Assembly (NCBI RefSeq): GCF_910592395.1
Contig: NC_088308.1
Span: 7,703,001 to 7,767,000 of the forward strand
Length of the DNA stretch: 64,000 nucleotides
Direction of reading: 5' to 3'
Source: Lineus longissimus
Lineage: Eukaryota; Nemertea; Pilidiophora; Heteronemertea; Lineidae
The notes below the pieces were generated by a model, which made no database searches, had not been told where the DNA came from, and saw nothing but the letters and a program-made list of their open reading frames with translations. Positions 62,208 to 64,000 of the stretch are shown here, one piece after another (within the stretch, counting starts at the first letter, position 1; the number at the start of each line of letters is the position of its first letter). The position numbers and the translations under genes are program-made.

Positions 62208-63640
62208 ATGGCTTCGAAAGGTGAAATTACTTTTTCATCACACAAATTTTCAGTAATAAAATCATTAAAAACACTGTTCATAAGAAAATGACCCCACTTT
62301 TTTATTAACTATCTGTTCTACTGCCTCTGTTGTATTATATTTCACCTTTGTTTTCTACTGTATCACCCTACAAGATCACCAAACAAACTGATGGAGTTTG
62401 ACTTTCATCATGATCATAGAATTGAATAGATCATCATGTATGGGCGGTTATTACCGCAAATAAAGACAAACCAAAGCAAAGACACTTGTGTAGCATATCA
62501 AGGACACGTAGATTGATACTCCTATGTGTGCCACATCAAAGACATCTGGACCATATACCACATCAAAGATAACGATGCGAAGTCAACAGGCGGCGCCACT
62601 GTAGATTGCTGGCGGCCGTACGCTGCCTGTTGACTTTGTTGTTATTTGCCACCTCTCTCCTATGGCAAGCCGTTTGCTTCAAAAAGTCGAAATGATTTTT
62701 TTCTAGTCGAAATGATTTTTTTCTAGTCAAGATATTTTTTTTCAAGTCAAGAAAAAATATTTGAAATTAAACTTTTTTTTCAAGTCGAGATATTTATTTT
62801 TCTTCTCATTTAACTTATTGAAGTTGAATCAATTAATAAAAATTTCACTGCGAGAAAAAAATGATTATAAAAATAAAAATAGTCGCTTATATCAACAAAA
62901 ACCTATAGTTGTCGAAATCGTTTTTACTTTTCCCAAGACGGTGGCGCCGCCTGTTGACTTCGCATCGTTATCTTTGATGTGGTATATGGTCCAGATGTCT
63001 TTGATGTGGCACACATAGGAGTATCAATCTACGTGTCCTTGATATGCTACACAAGTGTCTTTGCTTTGGTTTGTCTTTATTTGCGGTAATAACCGCCCAG
63101 GAGTATCAATCTACGTGTCCTTGATATGCTACACAAGTGTCTTTGCTTTGGTTTGTCTTTATTTGCGGTAATAACCGCCCATAATCATGCTTTCAGCTTT
63201 CTCCTCAATTTCTGTGTGTCTTTTCTTACATGCTCAGTTTGGACTTGGTCTTATCTTGGAGTTATTATCTTGACAATTACTCCAAGGTCTTATAGACTTG
63301 CTACTCTTGGCCCTATATTTTTCATCATTATGTCTGGAAAACAAACCTTTTCATTCAGAGATGCCATATAATCCCTCTATAGTCACAGGCATCTTTGAGT
63401 TGACTGACTGTGAAGTCTGAAGATCTTGTGATGCAACGTAATGTTTCCCGATCTGGCAAAGCCATTTACTCGCATTAGGCCAAAGCTGGAATGAATCCTA
63501 AGTTTAAAGAAACCAGTATTTTCTAATTCTATCTGTTCATCGTCATTGTTTGGTTTTTTCAGTTGCAAAGGTTGGTCTGTTTAAGGAGCTCTGGCATAAG
63601 TACCCAGAGGTTGTTGGGGCTTTCTTCCTTTTTGGAGTAG
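62208..63640 (+). CDS. NDUFA3: NADH dehydrogenase 1 alpha subcomplex subunit 3 (complex I-B9), first two exons, 3' end outside the window
   Basis: Exon 1 has only 13 coding bases (62208-62220, ATGGCTTCGAAAG/GTGAAA). Exon 2 (63563-63640) follows a strong TTTGGTTTTTTCAG in matching phase 1 and ends GGAGTAG/GTAAGG, again phase 1. Together they read MASKVAKVGLFKELWHKYP followed by EVVGAFFLFGVG. This matches the N terminus and the start of the single membrane helix of NDUFA3 (pattern A-[RK]-V-G-x-F-x-x-x-W-x-K-x-P-x-x-V). Family knowledge: it is a small accessory subunit of the membrane arm of respiratory complex I in the mitochondrial inner membrane. The remaining exons lie beyond 64000. The call rests on about 30 residues plus gene context, so it is likely rather than certain. 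The 1.3-kb intron carries a MITE. Confidence 0.75.
62440..63181. mobile_element. 0.74-kb element with long terminal inverted repeats in NDUFA3 intron 1
   Basis: The left arm starts TATGGGCGGTTATTACCGC and runs about 160 bp to GACTTCGCATCGTTATC-type sequence (62440-62600). The right arm (about 62935-63181) is its inverse, ending GCGGTAATAACCGCCCATA. The last 82 bp of the right arm are tandemly duplicated (63017-63098 and 63099-63180). Both flanks show ATCATG (left …ATCATG/TATGGG, right CCCATA/ATCATG…), or TA if the ends are trimmed. The centre is A/T-rich, with repeated GTCGAAATGATTTTTTTC. No transposase frame. Confidence 0.85.
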
Positions 63641-64000
63641 GTAAGGGTTAATTTGCAAGTCACCAGCTAGCTTTTGGAGAAGAAGAGACGCGTAGTAGAT
63701 CCCTAGTAATCTGCTTGTTCAGTTCAATGACTCAAATGCACTTCAAAATATTTTAATAAAGGAGACCTAGGCCTTTACCCTTATTGGCATTGCTGGGATA
63801 AACTTTTATCAAAAAAGGATTGAGCTGGCTTCTTGGCCAGATAACATAATATTTTTAGCTCCAGTCATTGAAAAGAATGTGGTCATCTTGAAAATATTCA
63901 TTGATGACTAAGTTCAGCAGGTGCAAATATGTTACTCCTATTGGGCTCCCTTTTGACGAGAATCTGACAAAGATTTTCTTTTTTCTTGATAATCAAAAAT
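63641..64000. other. NDUFA3 intron 2, no exon seen
   Basis: No acceptor followed by NDUFA3-like coding sequence was found before the window ends. Confidence 0.5.

Overview
The window is nuclear DNA from an animal, most likely a marine lophotrochozoan invertebrate (mollusc, brachiopod, annelid or relative). The reasons are spliced genes with GT-AG introns, several animal-specific gene families, long non-coding stretches full of minisatellites, MITEs and fold-back elements, and frequent ACATGTACATG-like motifs. I cannot name the species. I see no rRNA, tRNA, CRISPR, operon or other bacterial feature. I assembled the gene models by hand from ORF continuity, splice signals, intron phase and family resemblance. 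No database search was run.

Layout. 0-10 kb: one unidentified terminal exon (346-513), then mostly non-coding DNA with a 60-bp array (about 3.1-3.8 kb) and a 55-bp array (5.3-7.3 kb). 10.3-17.2 kb, minus strand: a complete eight-exon ATF7IP (MCAF1) orthologue, the SETDB1 cofactor. Its fourth intron holds a 69-bp minisatellite that copies the exon end and splice donor. 17.5-21.4 kb: a 70-bp minisatellite of about 38 copies, broken by a 1.2-kb non-autonomous element that itself carries a 118-bp MITE. 22.5-23.5 kb: a fold-back element. 23.5-34.9 kb: no gene recognised. 34.9-39.7 kb, plus strand: a two-exon secreted ShKT-domain peptide precursor. 42-44.8 kb, minus strand: an ADF/cofilin-like gene that appears incomplete, with a second ADF-like 3' exon upstream of it.

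45.9-50.15 kb, plus strand: a secreted VWC-domain protein of the brorin (VWC2/VWC2L) family, with a signal peptide and a histidine cluster. 50.5-60.1 kb: a recent head-to-tail duplication of a 4.7-4.9-kb unit. Each unit carries one complete secreted phospholipase A2 gene, with two alternative, phase-incompatible active-site exons only 30 bp apart and a long C-terminal extension. 60.3-62.1 kb, minus strand: a complete four-exon GFER/ALR (Erv1-type sulfhydryl oxidase) gene. It is head-to-head, with 94 bp between start codons, with the first two exons of NDUFA3 (a complex I subunit) on the plus strand, which runs off the window.

The genes do not form one pathway. GFER and NDUFA3 are both mitochondrial and probably share a promoter. 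The PLA2 pair, ShKT peptide and VWC protein are all secreted cysteine-rich products. The strongest candidate for something undescribed is the duplicated PLA2 locus with its alternative catalytic-site exons. Next are the splice-donor-derived minisatellite in ATF7IP and the furin-bounded ShKT peptide.
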